Shown: piece by piece, positions 53,702 through 64,000 of the stretch | Layout of the letters: each line of letters begins with the position of its first letter | Position numbering within the stretch: position 1 is the stretch's first letter | Assembly: GCA_947044365.1 (NCBI GenBank) | Contig: OX345637.1 | Location: forward strand, 8,080,343 to 8,144,342 | DNA: 64,000 nucleotides | From: Petrosia ficiformis | Taxonomy: Eukaryota; Porifera; Demospongiae; Haplosclerida; Petrosiidae | Direction of reading: 5' to 3' | Notes under the pieces: generated by a model | What the model saw: the letters and a program-made list of their open reading frames with translations, nothing else | What the model was told of the DNA's origin: nothing | Databases searched by the model: none | Made by a program: the position numbers and the translations under genes

Positions 53702-55043
53702 ATGTGGAGAGTAAGTCTAAAAAGCACAGTTCGTATAGTGACTTTGTTATGCATTATAGGGGTTGTCAGTCTGTTAAGATCTAGTACAAATGTCCAGGAA
53801 GAATCTATTCTTCCAGTTGCAGGTAATGTTCATTCATTAGTAAACTGTCGCAAATTATTTTCATCATGCAGAAGATGATTGGACTTCAAAGTTTCAAACT
53901 GAAGCAGATAAATCCTGTAAGTTTATGCAGGAGCCCATAAAATGGCTCATGGTTTTATGTACTAATTTTGTGTGCAGATGAATATGAAAAAGTCTTCAGC
54001 AAAAATATAATCCACAGGAGTAAGGTTGGTTTTATACATTAAAACATCAATACTTAAATTGATTATAATTATATTCTATAATAATTATTATGTGCATGTA
54101 GTATGGATGTCCATCCACTCTTGATATAATTCTCCCCCTGCTCATGATGCATCCCATCTTTTTAGGTTCATGCATGTAGACTTATAATTATATGCATATT
54201 ATGATTATGAAGAATAATTATTTTTATGGATATAATATACAGTGGCAACAAGCCCGGGTAAAGGAATATTGCTCATACAACCAATATGAAACAGGAAGAT
54301 TTCGTTGGAAGCAATTGCTTTATGAGAACAAACATAAAGTTATTTTCTGTAGTGTACCTAAGGCAGGATGTACGACAATGAAAACAATGTTTGCTCTTTT
54401 ACAAGGTCTTTTTACACTGAATCAGTTACAAGATGAGAATATGGTAAAACATGATAACCACTTGAGTGGAGTCTATTCATTGTTTAATTCATACCAACTT
54501 CATCGGCTCAAGAATTATTTTAAGTACACAGTGGTTAGAAATCCTTTAGAAAGAATTGTAAGTGCGTATCGTGAGAAAGTTGCAAGAAAAGTATCTTCTC
54601 GAAATTATCAAATTTTACAAAAAAAGATTCTACAGCATTCCAGAAATAAAAACAGTCAGTTTCCATCATTCTCTGAATTTATTGACTATCTTCTTCATTC
54701 AAAACCGTCTGATCCACATTTTATGCCAACTACAGAATTATGTGATCCATGTCGAGTAAAATACGATTTTTATGTTAATTTCAAAACAATGAATCAGGAT
54801 GTTCATTGTCTCTTAAGTTTGCTAAACATTCCACAAGAGTACTATTTCAACAATATCACATATGCAAGTGTTTTAATGCCCAAATCAACTCATTACAATT
54901 CATCAGTCATTATCAATCACTTTTATCAGTTAAGTTATGACCAGAGGATGAAATTCTTTAAAGAATGGTCAAAAGAGTTAGAATTCTATGAAACAATATA
55001 TCCAGGAGACATTTGGACTTATATTTCCAAATTAATTCAGTGA
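53702..55043 (+). CDS. Carbohydrate sulfotransferase E, intact
   Basis: Exons 53702-53822, 53872-53916, 53978-54024 and 54243-55043, in phase, give 337 aa. Nearly identical to B: MWRVSLKSTVRIVTLLCIIG TM region, stem, SVPKAGCTTMK and VVRNPLERIVSAY. Predicted PAPS-dependent Golgi glycan sulfotransferase of the CHST/HNK-1 type. Small differences from B include VIINHFYQLSYDQ for VVIDHFYQLSHDQ near the C-terminus, which resembles the 43.8-kb fragment and suggests gene conversion among copies. Its 5' neighbour is the DUSP23 pseudogene, as B's neighbour is the intact DUSP23. Confidence 0.93.
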
Positions 55044-56230
55044 ATCCAGGTGAATGACCGTCTAAATTATTAACGTTAACCTGAATCATCAATGTATTAA
55101 ATTTACACTTATCTTTTCCATGCAACTGCAATATACTATACCCCACAATTTTGTTTACTGAGAGGCTAACATGTTTCATTGTGCAATCAAATTTTAATTT
55201 ATTATAATCATAATTACAGCTATACTCATTCATTAGTATACACTGTTGTTTTAATAATTACGATCGGATATATTTTAGTAGTGTTGTTGTTATGTTTTAG
55301 ACTAAGCTCACAGAAAGGGTTTTAGTTAAACTAACTTAGTAAATAGTTTATTCCAGTTGTCTTTAGGAATGACACATCAGTACTAGTGTCTTTTCAGTTT
55401 TGTGTCATATTACAGTCATAGCATGTAAACATTATCTATTGCTGAAATTTAATCCTTAGCATTATTTTTGCATATTGCTGGAGTACATAGACAAACCAAA
55501 ATACCTGTAGCTTTACTGGATGCGGTTAGTAATTTTGTTGCTATAGCTAATACATGTAAATGTAAGTGTCTATGAATCCGTGAATAGAAAGATTATTCGA
55601 TTTATTCCATCGTTGAATTTTTACTTTTATGTCATGTGACAGGAAGTACTATTAATGACTGATATATCCTACAAGATTAGCTTCTTTCCTTTTTTCAAGT
55701 CATTATAAGCTTACCCATGGAACGTTTGAAGACGAAGTTGTAAGTGGCATGCACAAATCCAAATTTTGATGATATCAAGATACCTCAAGGTACTTTGACA
55801 AGTGTGATTCCCTCAGACACCCCTGTATTAGGTGACCATGTCTCCATCTAAATGAGCCAGCTTTAAAGGAGAGTACTGACAAATACATGCACATGACCTT
55901 GCTTATCAATTACTGCAAGCACAGCATCCACTCAAGTCTGCAAGTGAACGGTATTTTTCACTTATTCTCCCACCATCCCTCTCTCTCTCACTAGAACTAT
56001 ATATAGCTAGAAACCAAGTCCATAAATGACACATACATCAACATCCCATTCTAATAGTACCCTTCAAAGTAACATGAAAGGGCGGCACTTGAATCAAAGC
56101 ACCGCCCAACCACATCCAACAAAACGTGGGCGTTTTTGACAATAGAATGCCAACATGCCGCCATCACAATCTACAGTAATTTGGCGGTACATCCTGAATT
56201 GCAGTTGGGGTTACACTTCCTCTCTGACAA
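55044..56230. repeat. 1.2-kb duplicated 3' flank, copy 2
   Basis: Matches 48625-49815 closely, and its first part matches the 3' flanks of copies B and C. No gene is seen. Ends near gttacacttcctctctgaca, which also occurs at 29477-29497 and so may be a separate dispersed repeat end. Confidence 0.85.
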
Positions 56231-56874
56231 GAAGTTATATGCCCTTATTTCATGGTAACACAAAGTATGCAATTAAATCAGATTTGATATCACTGTTGTC
56301 AAATAGAAACCATAGTACTATACAATTAGTAAAATACAATTAGATGACTAGACACTACATGCCTGCAACACCTGTGGTTTGTGACTTTATAAACAGTCAT
56401 GATAGTTATGTCATACCCAATTATGCAATATCAGGCTTCTAAGTAATGGTTAGAGCACTCTCACGAGGGCTCTAAAGAGCCCTTGTGAGAGTGCTCTAAC
56501 CAACACTATTGCATCCTATGTATGTGGAGCTCGAAATAAATCAACAGTTTCTAACCAAAATTGCTGCAGTGATAGAATTAATATCAATGTATTATATGCA
56601 TCTAGTCTGGGACATAGTACGCAAAGTCTCTGATCGGATATAGCTTTTGGTTGAAAACGGGTAATTTTGGCTGATTATCGATGATTATCGACCAGCTTAC
56701 ATTTCGTGATCCAGCTGAGTAACGCAAGGAGAACGCATAGTGGAAATTTGCATGCAAGTTTTACCAAGGGTGGGGGTCATATTCATACATGGATCAGAAG
56801 ACCAGCTTGTCCCTGTCCTGCAGCATCAATGGTCGAATATTGATGGTGGCTGATTATGGGTGGCTTACTCTATC
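56231..56874. other. No supported gene
   Basis: Unique sequence except for the palindrome at 56448-56502. Confidence 0.5.
56448..56502. repeat. 55-bp palindrome
   Basis: ggttagagcactctcacgag and ggctctaaagagcc centre, then cttgtgagagtgctctaacc. Stems match with one mismatch. No coding context; probably a minimal MITE or snapback. Confidence 0.85.
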
Positions 56875-57090
56875 GTGTTGAACATCACAATCTCAGATAC
56901 CAGTGTCAACATAACTCACCACGTTCAAATTTCTTTCCATCTGGATCGATGTCTTTAACATCGAATATATATCTTCAAACAAGATTCCTGCCATAAACAG
57001 ATTTTTTTGTCAAGTTGTCAACAGAAACTCAACACATGAGGAGGGCGTGTTTACTGGTTAATCGATCTATAAGTTATAACTAAATTAAAA
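56875..57090. promoter_or_regulatory. Putative ancestral POLR2H/GPHR bidirectional promoter, with dead POLR2H exon 1
   Basis: The POLR2H exon 1 copy (56994 to 56920, minus) has a 2-nt expansion of an AT tract (GATATATATTC for GATATATTTG-type sequence), so the frame is lost after MAGILFEDI. Only 97 bp separate its ATG from the GPHR ATG at 57092. This interval (gaggagggcgtgtttactgg, aagttataacta) is the same sequence that now lies upstream of the functional POLR2H at 48160-48250. The promoter role is inference from the head-to-head spacing. Confidence 0.7.
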
Positions 57091-57091
57091 G

Positions 57092-60000
57092 ATGGCAGGG
57101 TTTATATTAGATACAATATTAATGTTTGGTACTCAGGTAAGTTGTATTATATTTTTTTAATAATAATAATACTCTTTGAACAATTCTAGCTCCTTTTCTT
57201 TGGATGTGGTTGGATGTTTTTCATGAGAAGACTGTTCATACACTATGAGGTACAATGTATTGTAATACATTAATTAAATCGACATGAAAATCCCAGTTCC
57301 AACCATTGTATAACATCATATATTCCAGGCAGTCAACTTGTTGGGTTGTACGTTGTTCTGTTATTATAAATAGTGGGTGGGTAGTAGTTTTGTTGAAATT
57401 TTTCTCCCAAAAAAATCAAGCTCGTACGAGTGTATTACATTGTTTATAAATACAAAAAATGTAATTTCAGAATTGTATTGGTGTTCAACATCTGATATAC
57501 AATAATTCTATCTTTGGAATCATTGTGATTACACATTGATGATAATTACACACAATATTTATAGAGCAGTCTATTACTGAATTAGAAATCCCACAATGAG
57601 GACAGCATGTTCAAGTGTGTAATCAGCAATAGACTGTGTGCACATTCTATAACTGGTGTATAGTCTTGGTACATGCATTATAAATCTATAACAACAGATA
57701 CACGCTTGTAATAGCAGTCACCGGCAGATTAGTGAGTAGACAGGAAAAAAGCATTGGACCAAATTATAATTCTAGAGTCACCAGGTTTAGTGTGGAAATT
57801 TATGAACAATATAGGCTTAGACCAAGCAGGGATTATGTATAGAGAGGGGGGTATGTAGCTTGGGACCCTTCCAATTTAGTGCACATGCAATAATTTCATA
57901 TAAATATTGACAAGTTGAATGATACATACAGTATGTACATTGTACATGCTGAATGTGTTTTTTAAAGTTTCTCCCGCGACAATATAAATACTAGTGTTGT
58001 TTTAGTAAACACTTTTAGTTATGGTTATAGTATGACTAGTTTATCACAATTTTAGTTTAGTTGTATTTAATTAACTAAAAAAATATTATGCTTACTAAAA
58101 GGGTTTTAGTTTTAGTTAACAAACTGAAAGTCCCCATTATTGGCCATTTTTTTATTTAGCTATTGCAGTAATTTAGTTATAGTTTAGTTAACTAAAAGTC
58201 ATAATACCTTACTAAAAAGGGTTTTAGTTGTAGTTAACTAAAATAACACTAATAAATACTCCTCTATAAATTCCCAAGATACCTGTACAACTGGAAGTAT
58301 AATAATTATATCATATTATAATCAGTGTACATGTACATTTAATTTTTTATTCCTTCTCAGATTCGTAATATATTTGTACAAGTGTTATTCTCAGTTACAT
58401 TTGCACTCTCTTGTACTATGTTTGAGCTAATTATCTTTGAGATTATAGACTTCATGGAATCAAGGTTTGATAATTATATATTATCATACAGATACCAGGA
58501 AATATCATGAATTGGATACGAAGTATTGTCACAAGTCCGAAGGACGAATGACAATACGCATATCCAACAAGTGATATTTCTGGTATCTGTAGGATAATTT
58601 CTAATATAACTAGCTTTTCAAAAAAAACAATTATCATTGTGAAACAATCATGATAAGGAGGTAAAACTCTGACCAGTGATTATCTTGAGCTACATGTACA
58701 TGTACCGCGGAAGCAAGAAATTTTAGTACTCCGCATAGATAAAGCTGATTCAACTTACCTCCTTCAGGATTTAGTACAATTCATTTGTACAATTTTCACT
58801 GTTACCAAAGCAAGATAAAATCTTTTTTCCAGCTGTTCCTTTGTTAGCATGTGACTAGTAGTACAATAAAACTTCAGTTCAAGTGACATCCAGTGCAGTA
58901 CTGTGAAATATCAGCATAGTGCGTGATTTGAATGTATAATTGAAAATGTGTGGGATTCGTTGTTTCCATGGTAAACATATTCGATAATAGTTATTATATC
59001 CGACCAGAATAAATATGTATAGCTAGTACTATTAAATTTGCAAAATGGAATATTATTTCTATTTCATATTAAGCATCATCAAACAAGTACAGTATAGCTG
59101 ACCTGTAAGTTTAGTATTAACCTGTATCACATTTTTATTTGTCTTCTATAACTGTACCGTGTTCTATAGGTGAACCTCAGTTTGTATTGGTCTTCTATAA
59201 CTGTACTGTGTTCTATAGGTGAACCTCAGTTTGTATTGGTCTTCTATAACTGTACTGTGTTCTATAGGTGAACCTCAGTTTGTATTGGTCTTCTATAACT
59301 GTACTGTGTTCTATAGGTGAACCTCAGTTTGTATTGGTCTTCTATAACTGTACTGTGTTCTATAGGTGAACCTCGGTTTGTATTGGTCTTCTATAACTGT
59401 ACTGTGTTCTATAGGTGAACCTCAGTTTGTATTGGTCTTCTATAACTGTACTGTGTTCTATAGGTGAACCTCAGTTTGTATTGGTCTTCTATAACTGTAC
59501 TGTGTTCTATAGGTGAACCTCGGTTTGTATTGGTCTTCTATAGGTGTGTCAGCCTCCTGATTCTTGATATTGTTAATATTTATAAATTTATTATTTTTAA
59601 ACACCCCAAAAACTTTCACGATTTATATTTCGATGCAACCATCATCCATTATAATTATAGTTATAATACCCATCTATTACTGTTTCAATTCTTCTGTTTT
59701 CCACAGCTCTCGTTATTTTCATTGGCAGTTAAATCTCTATGTGATGTTGGTGATTCTTATTCTAGTGATTCCATTATATATATCATTTCAAATAACTAAC
59801 AGTTTAAAATTCAGTAAGTATTACAATTAATTATTTCATCAGTCACTGACTTCTCCTAAGTTATATCTTTATATAATAATTGTCTTTATATAATATCTTT
59901 ATATAACATACGTCACAGTTCAAATGTCATGCTACTCGAAAGAAACCATGGCGACAAGGTGAAACTATGTCCCCACAATTTTGCAAATAGAGAATTCTGA

Positions 60001-63000
60001 TTAACTGATTTTATCTTCAGATATGTGTATTAACCAATACCAATACGATATTACATCTAATTTCTGGTTTGTGATGCTTTCAATGAAAATGAGCATTTCT
60101 CAATAATTATACATGTATGTATTGAAAAACCTTTAAAGGAAATTAGAATAAGAAATTGCATTATTAGTACACTTATTACAATATTAGTTATATCATTCAA
60201 ACCTGACTGATACCAGGAGCTTATGAGCGCCGCGAAGTGCTCATAAACTCCTGCTGATACCAATACTAAAAATAATGGCTGATAACGAGTGATACTAATT
60301 ATCAATTTGATTATCAGTGCATCACTAATACAAAGTATTTATGTCCAACATTGCCATTAAAATCTCATGAATATCATTATGTGGTTCATTTAGGGTAGGG
60401 TCAGGGTTCCCAATCAGTACCATAGTCTTTGATGGCAATCTTGGACATCACTCGCCTGAGCCTACAAAAGTTCCCAAATTATTATAAATTTTTAAATAAA
60501 TTTCTTTTCCTATTATGTACATGTAGTTCGTAAACGTGCATCACAAGTAGCTTCCATTGTTATCTGGTTTGTGTTCTTCTATTTCTTCTGGAAGTTAGGA
60601 GATCCATTCCCAATGCTCAGTCCAAAACATGGTAAGCATGTTACAAATTTATGGGCATATTCCCAATCTCACTACAAATTCACGGACCCATTCCTAATCC
60701 TCAGTTCCAAACATGTTACAAATGTATGGGCATATTCCCAATCTCGCTATAAATTCATGGACCCATTCCCAATCCTCTGTCTCAAATATTGTAAGCATAT
60801 GTTTCCAATGAATTGTAGTAATACATGTATAATATGGTATTACTGTTGTACATGTATAGCTGTAATTGCATACTGTTTTACAATCAGTGACCAAGATACC
60901 AGTAATACAGGTATTATAGAAAATACACACAATGCTCAAAATGCAAAATGTAACATTCAGCAATTGTCCATTTTATTTGACAAGCAAGTTGTGAGTTTTA
61001 TCTGGAAAAAAAAGCAAGTCTCGCTAACCTGCGCTATACCCGCTTCACATCTTTGTCTGGAGAAAATTTTATTGACTAGACAAATTATCTGCAAAAACAT
61101 ACAAAAAAATGAAGTAACCTCGCAGCTAGGTTAATCAATAGCAGCCATGGCCTAGTGGGTTACTTCGATATATCATAAGCCATAAATGGGCATAGTTCAG
61201 GTTAGCTAGAGGCTTTTTTTTTTCTGGATAAAACTCAAAATATTGTTTTGTCCAGATGTTTCTGCTGGATATTAAAACAATATTCAAGCACTGTACATGT
61301 GTTAGTGTTTTTTAGTATGGCCACTTTTAGTTATATTTATAGTATCTCTAGTTTCTCAAATTTTTAATTTAGTTATTAACTAAAACAATATTAGGCTTAG
61401 TTTTAGTTAACTAACTAAAAGTGTCTGCATTTTTTAATTTAAGCTACATGTAATTATAGTTATTGGAATGGACTCAGTAGTTTAGTTAACTAAAAGTCCA
61501 CAATGCCTTATTAAAAGGGGTTTTAGTTATAGTTAACTAAAACAACACTAACGTGTGTATCACTGATCTTCAGTTTACTATATTTTGTATATAGCATGTG
61601 ATTGTAGATGTGATTGTAGATGTGATGGTACATGTATGGATACAGTACACACTACACTCTACATGAATATATACTTATTATTGTTTAGATGTGATGGTAC
61701 ATGTATGGATACAGTACACACTACACTCTACATGAATATATACTTATTATTGTTTAGATGTGATGGTACATGTATGGATACAGTACACACTACACTCTAC
61801 ATGAATATATACTTATTATTGTTTAGATGTGATGGTACATGTATGGATACAGTACACACTACACTCTACATGAATATATACTTATTATTGTTTAGATGTG
61901 ATGGTACATGTATGGATACAGTACACACTACACTCTACATGAATATATACTTATTATTGTTTAGATGTGATGGTACATGTATGGATACAGTACACACTAC
62001 ACTCTACATGAATATATACTTATTATTGATGGTACATGTATGGATACAGTACACACTACACTTTATACATGTACATACTTATTTTTGTTATGATATTTTT
62101 TAATTTAGGTATATTCTCAATTGAACAGCCCATCAGTAGAGTGGGAGTGATTGGAGTTACTATTATTGGTATCCTGTCAGGATTTGGTGCAGTGAATGCC
62201 CCATATACATACATGTCATATTTTGTTAGGTGATTCTTTATGTAAGATGGATGAATAGATGGATGGAGTTAGGTAAATGAATGAATGGTTCAAAGATGAA
62301 TGTATGAATTCTTTATGTATGAATGTTGAATACATGTAAAAGGATGGATTGATAGATAGACGAATGGACGGATGGATGGATGGATGGACGGACGGACGGA
62401 CGGACAGACGGATCGATGGATGGACAAGTGGATGGATGAGTGAATGATTATTGATGTCTGAATTATGAATGCACTTACATGTATTGTGTTAGATGAATGA
62501 TGGGTGGATGGTTGAATGCGTAGATGAATAGTGAGTGTGTGGATGGATAGATAAGGGATTGAGAATGCTCGTAGACTGACGGATATGTACATGACTGAAC
62601 AGATTTATGATAATAAATTGTTTATCACAGAGAAGTAAAGGAGGTTGATATTCAAAATTCAGAGAGGAAACTCAATACAACAATAGAAATGATTATATCC
62701 AAAAAGAAAAGGTAACCTTTAACTAAGTTTCAATTTATAAATAATTGACATTTCTTTATTTCATGTAGAATAGCGTTGGCAAAGAAAGAAAAGTAAGTGT
62801 GTTTTGTTATATCCATTAAATTAGAAAGATGCTGTCCATTGTTTAATATTAGTAGATAATCTTAATGGCACATAGTCAGGAATTCAGCATGTGCAGTATT
62901 TAGAAATGGTAATAATTACTCTATTGAATAGTCATTTTATATAATGGGTGTGGCTATAAGTTAATTAATTATTGTACCTTCTATTTCAAATTCTGATTAG

Positions 63001-63336
63001 AACAACAGAACAATTTGAAACCAGTATTTCAGGTGTATGTAAGTGTGTTAATACTGATTAATCATTGCTTGTGTACCCAGCATTGTAATCATTTTGTCTG
63101 TGTCTGAATTGTCTAGATATTGGGTGCTATTGTACCCTTCTATTTCAAAATTCTGTTGAGAACACAATATTGAAATAGATCACACCCTTCAATTGTATTT
63201 CTGATACTGATTGTCATTGTATTTAGCACTTCAAGATACCATACTGATATTCCAGAAGGAACAGCTGGTGGAGGAGGAAAGAAAATGATGAAAATGTGGA
63301 ATCTAATTTCAGGAATCAAATCTACAAATTCAGAAA
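57092..63336 (+). CDS. GPR89: Golgi pH regulator (GPHR/GPR89), 5' half; continues past window
   Basis: Exons 57092-57136, 57190-57249, 58361-58464, 59707-59813, 60527-60631, 62109-62229, 62631-62711, 62769-62792 and 63227-63336 are GT-AG and in phase, about 252 residues (human protein about 455). Diagnostic stretches are [106 protein letters not shown] and EMIISKKKR. These cover the first TM helices and the start of the cytoplasmic loop. GPHR is a multi-pass Golgi anion channel needed for Golgi acidification. The last exon in view ends in phase 1, and the next exon is not in this window. The start ATG lies 97 bp from a dead POLR2H first exon. Introns hold two minisatellites and three MITE-type elements. 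Confidence 0.96.
57984..58259. mobile_element. 260-bp TAGTGTTG fold-back MITE with 8-bp target duplication, GPHR intron 2
   Basis: The element 57992-58251 begins TAGTGTTGTTTTAGTAAACA and ends GTTAACTAAAATAACACTA. It is flanked by ATAAATAC at 57984-57991 and 58252-58259. The 8-bp duplication suggests mobilisation by a hAT transposase. Confidence 0.9.
58490..58591. repeat. Palindromic element just after GPHR exon 3
   Basis: agataccaggaaatatcatg is mirrored by agtgatatttctggtatct, with inner TTGGATACG/CGCATATCCAA and a TCCGAAGGACGA centre. It starts about 25 bp from the exon-3 donor. Confidence 0.8.
59168..59545. repeat. 49-bp minisatellite, GPHR intron 3
   Basis: Nearly eight units of ggtgaacctcagtttgtatt followed by ggtcttctataactgtactgtgttctata, very homogeneous (two units have CTCGG). 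Ends about 160 bp before exon 4. Confidence 0.94.
60209..60261. repeat. Short palindrome, GPHR intron 4
   Basis: gataccaggagcttatgagc, gccgcgaag centre, tgctcataaactcctgctgata. Similar in style to the palindromes at 45171 and 56448. Confidence 0.7.
60340..60453. mobile_element. MITE related to 52013-52153, GPHR intron 4
   Basis: ATGTCCAACATTGCCATTAA at the left and TTTGATGGCAATCTTGGACA at the right are inverted. Interior tatcattatgtggttcattt and agggtagggtcagggtt match the other copy in inverse orientation. A target duplication is not clear here. Confidence 0.75.
60632..60790. repeat. ~70-bp tandem duplications derived from GPHR exon 5 end
   Basis: Just past the exon 5 donor, three diverged units contain cccattcc(c/t)aatcctcagt, ccaaacatg and ggcatattcccaatctc. 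Exon-like sequence (GATCCATTCCCAATGCTCAG) has seeded an intronic tandem repeat. Confidence 0.6.
61303..61550. mobile_element. 248-bp TAGTGTT fold-back MITE, GPHR intron 5
   Basis: Begins TAGTGTTTTTTAGTATGGCC and ends GTTAACTAAAACAACACTA. Flanking 8-mers ACATGTGT and ACGTGTGT match at seven of eight positions, consistent with a hAT-type target duplication. Confidence 0.82.
61612..62075. repeat. ~69-bp minisatellite, GPHR intron 5
   Basis: Six full units of gatggtacatgtatggatac followed by agtacacactacactctaca and tgaatatatacttattattgtttagatgt, plus a shortened seventh. Units are nearly identical and contain the TACATGTA core. The array ends about 30 bp before the exon-6 acceptor. Confidence 0.94.
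62240..62560. repeat. GGAT/GGAC tetranucleotide-rich intron 6
   Basis: Interrupted tracts of GATGGATG and GGACGGAC. The minus-strand open frame here is repeat translation. Confidence 0.8.
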
Positions 63337-64000
63337 GTAACTAGATTCTATATTAGTTGTGTATATGGAATTACCTGGTAGTGGTTTAGTGTGCTGGGTC
63401 ATAATGAACTGAGCAAATACATGTAGCTCATCAGAACCAAACCCTCCTGCACAGTAGCTACATATATTATTTTGTAAAGATCGAGATCAAACAACATCCA
63501 TTCTTCCTTAGATCCTTGTCATTAGTTTAGTACATACTATTATGTTATTTGGTTGACTGCATTAGTATTTATTATATCAAAGATTTTATGATATGCAGGA
63601 ATGAGAGAATTATAAACAGAGAAAAATCAGGAATTCAATTGGCAAATCAAATTAATGTACATCTAGATGTTTAAAGTATTGTAACTACATACTTCATTTC
63701 AGGCCTGAGGCCAGGTGTGAAGAACACCTCAAGGCACTACATGCAATAACTTCAACAGTCGATGGAATTATAAACAATACTAGTATACTACCATGGTGTT
63801 GGTTTGGTGGGGATTACTACATGTATTACTATAGACCATAATAATATATAATGTACATGTCAACTAGGGCTGCCATGTCATTGGACATTTTCTGACCAAG
63901 TTAAGTGAATATAATGTATTATATGGCTGACAGCTATTTTTAGGTACATTTTTGTGCTGTGCATGTACTTACATATATCCTGAGGTTCACAAAATTTGGT
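63337..64000. other. GPHR intron, no further exon supported
   Basis: AT-rich. An acceptor-like ttcag before 63703 opens a frame, but the splice phase needed after the exon ending at 63336 gives a stop within about 15 codons. I do not call an exon. Confidence 0.5.

Noticed and set aside
63001..63032. Extra GPHR exon ([10 protein letters not shown]) between 62792 and 63227
   Set aside because: Flanked by splice-like signals, but including it puts the next, clearly homologous exon out of frame. Skipping it joins KKE-N-TSRYHTD in phase. A related copy of the surrounding sequence at 63127-63180 suggests a repeat.
63703..63800. Further GPHR exon near the right edge (PEARCEEHLKALHAIT)
   Set aside because: Only attractive in a phase incompatible with the exon ending at 63336, and not similar to the GPHR loop that should follow.

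Overview
The window looks like nuclear DNA of an early-branching animal, most likely a demosponge (Amphimedon-like). This is inferred from several things. The sequence is AT-rich, and genes have many small exons with GT-AG introns. Animal-type orthologues are present: nicastrin, RPB8, DUSP23 and the Golgi pH regulator. There is also a large intronless beta-helix/multi-TM gene of a kind I associate with sponges and cnidarians. No species can be proven from sequence alone. Layout: 1-2.5 kb is ACATGT microsatellite with one orphan minus-strand exon; 2534-2733 is a run of N. 3.7-4.4 kb holds short tandem duplications. 5.1-6.0 kb is a small secreted MRH/Atg27-like gene (minus) with a decayed second copy of its last exons. 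7.2-10.5 kb is a beta-helix plus multi-TM gene broken by one frameshift and one TGA. 12.4-29.3 kb is a complete nicastrin gene: 19 exons, 703 codons, with introns swollen by at least eight minisatellites. 29.6-31.9 kb is a hAT transposon with perfect 8-bp target duplications. 32.3-34.0 kb holds two further elements that used the same 9-bp target. 34.3-55.0 kb is an array of carbohydrate sulfotransferase genes (three open copies, two frameshifted copies, two remnants). Copies of a DUSP23 phosphatase gene are interleaved with it, and an intact POLR2H (RPB8) gene lies inside it. 57.1 kb to the right edge is the 5' half of the Golgi pH regulator gene (GPHR/GPR89). The 34-57 kb interval has a readable history. 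A block of sulfotransferase A - DUSP23 - sulfotransferase B (34.3-39.7 kb) is repeated in direct orientation at 49.8-55.0 kb, where the DUSP23 copy is dead. POLR2H exon 1 and its upstream sequence occur twice, at 48.04-48.25 kb (functional POLR2H) and 56.88-57.09 kb (dead exon 1, 97 bp from the GPHR start). This suggests that POLR2H and GPHR were once head-to-head neighbours sharing a promoter and were pushed apart by about 8.8 kb of duplicated sulfotransferase DNA. DNA transposons are dense and unusually legible. Target-site duplications, terminal inverted repeats and in several cases empty-site paralogues can be read directly. One 417-bp element carries a piece of a RecQ-like helicase. Functionally, nicastrin is a gamma-secretase subunit. 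RPB8 is shared by all three nuclear RNA polymerases. GPHR is a Golgi anion channel/pH regulator, and the sulfotransferases are predicted Golgi type II enzymes. I see no operon-like coordination and no defence-type system. The most unusual features are the segmental array, the twice-used transposon target and the TACATGTA-cored minisatellites shared by unrelated introns.
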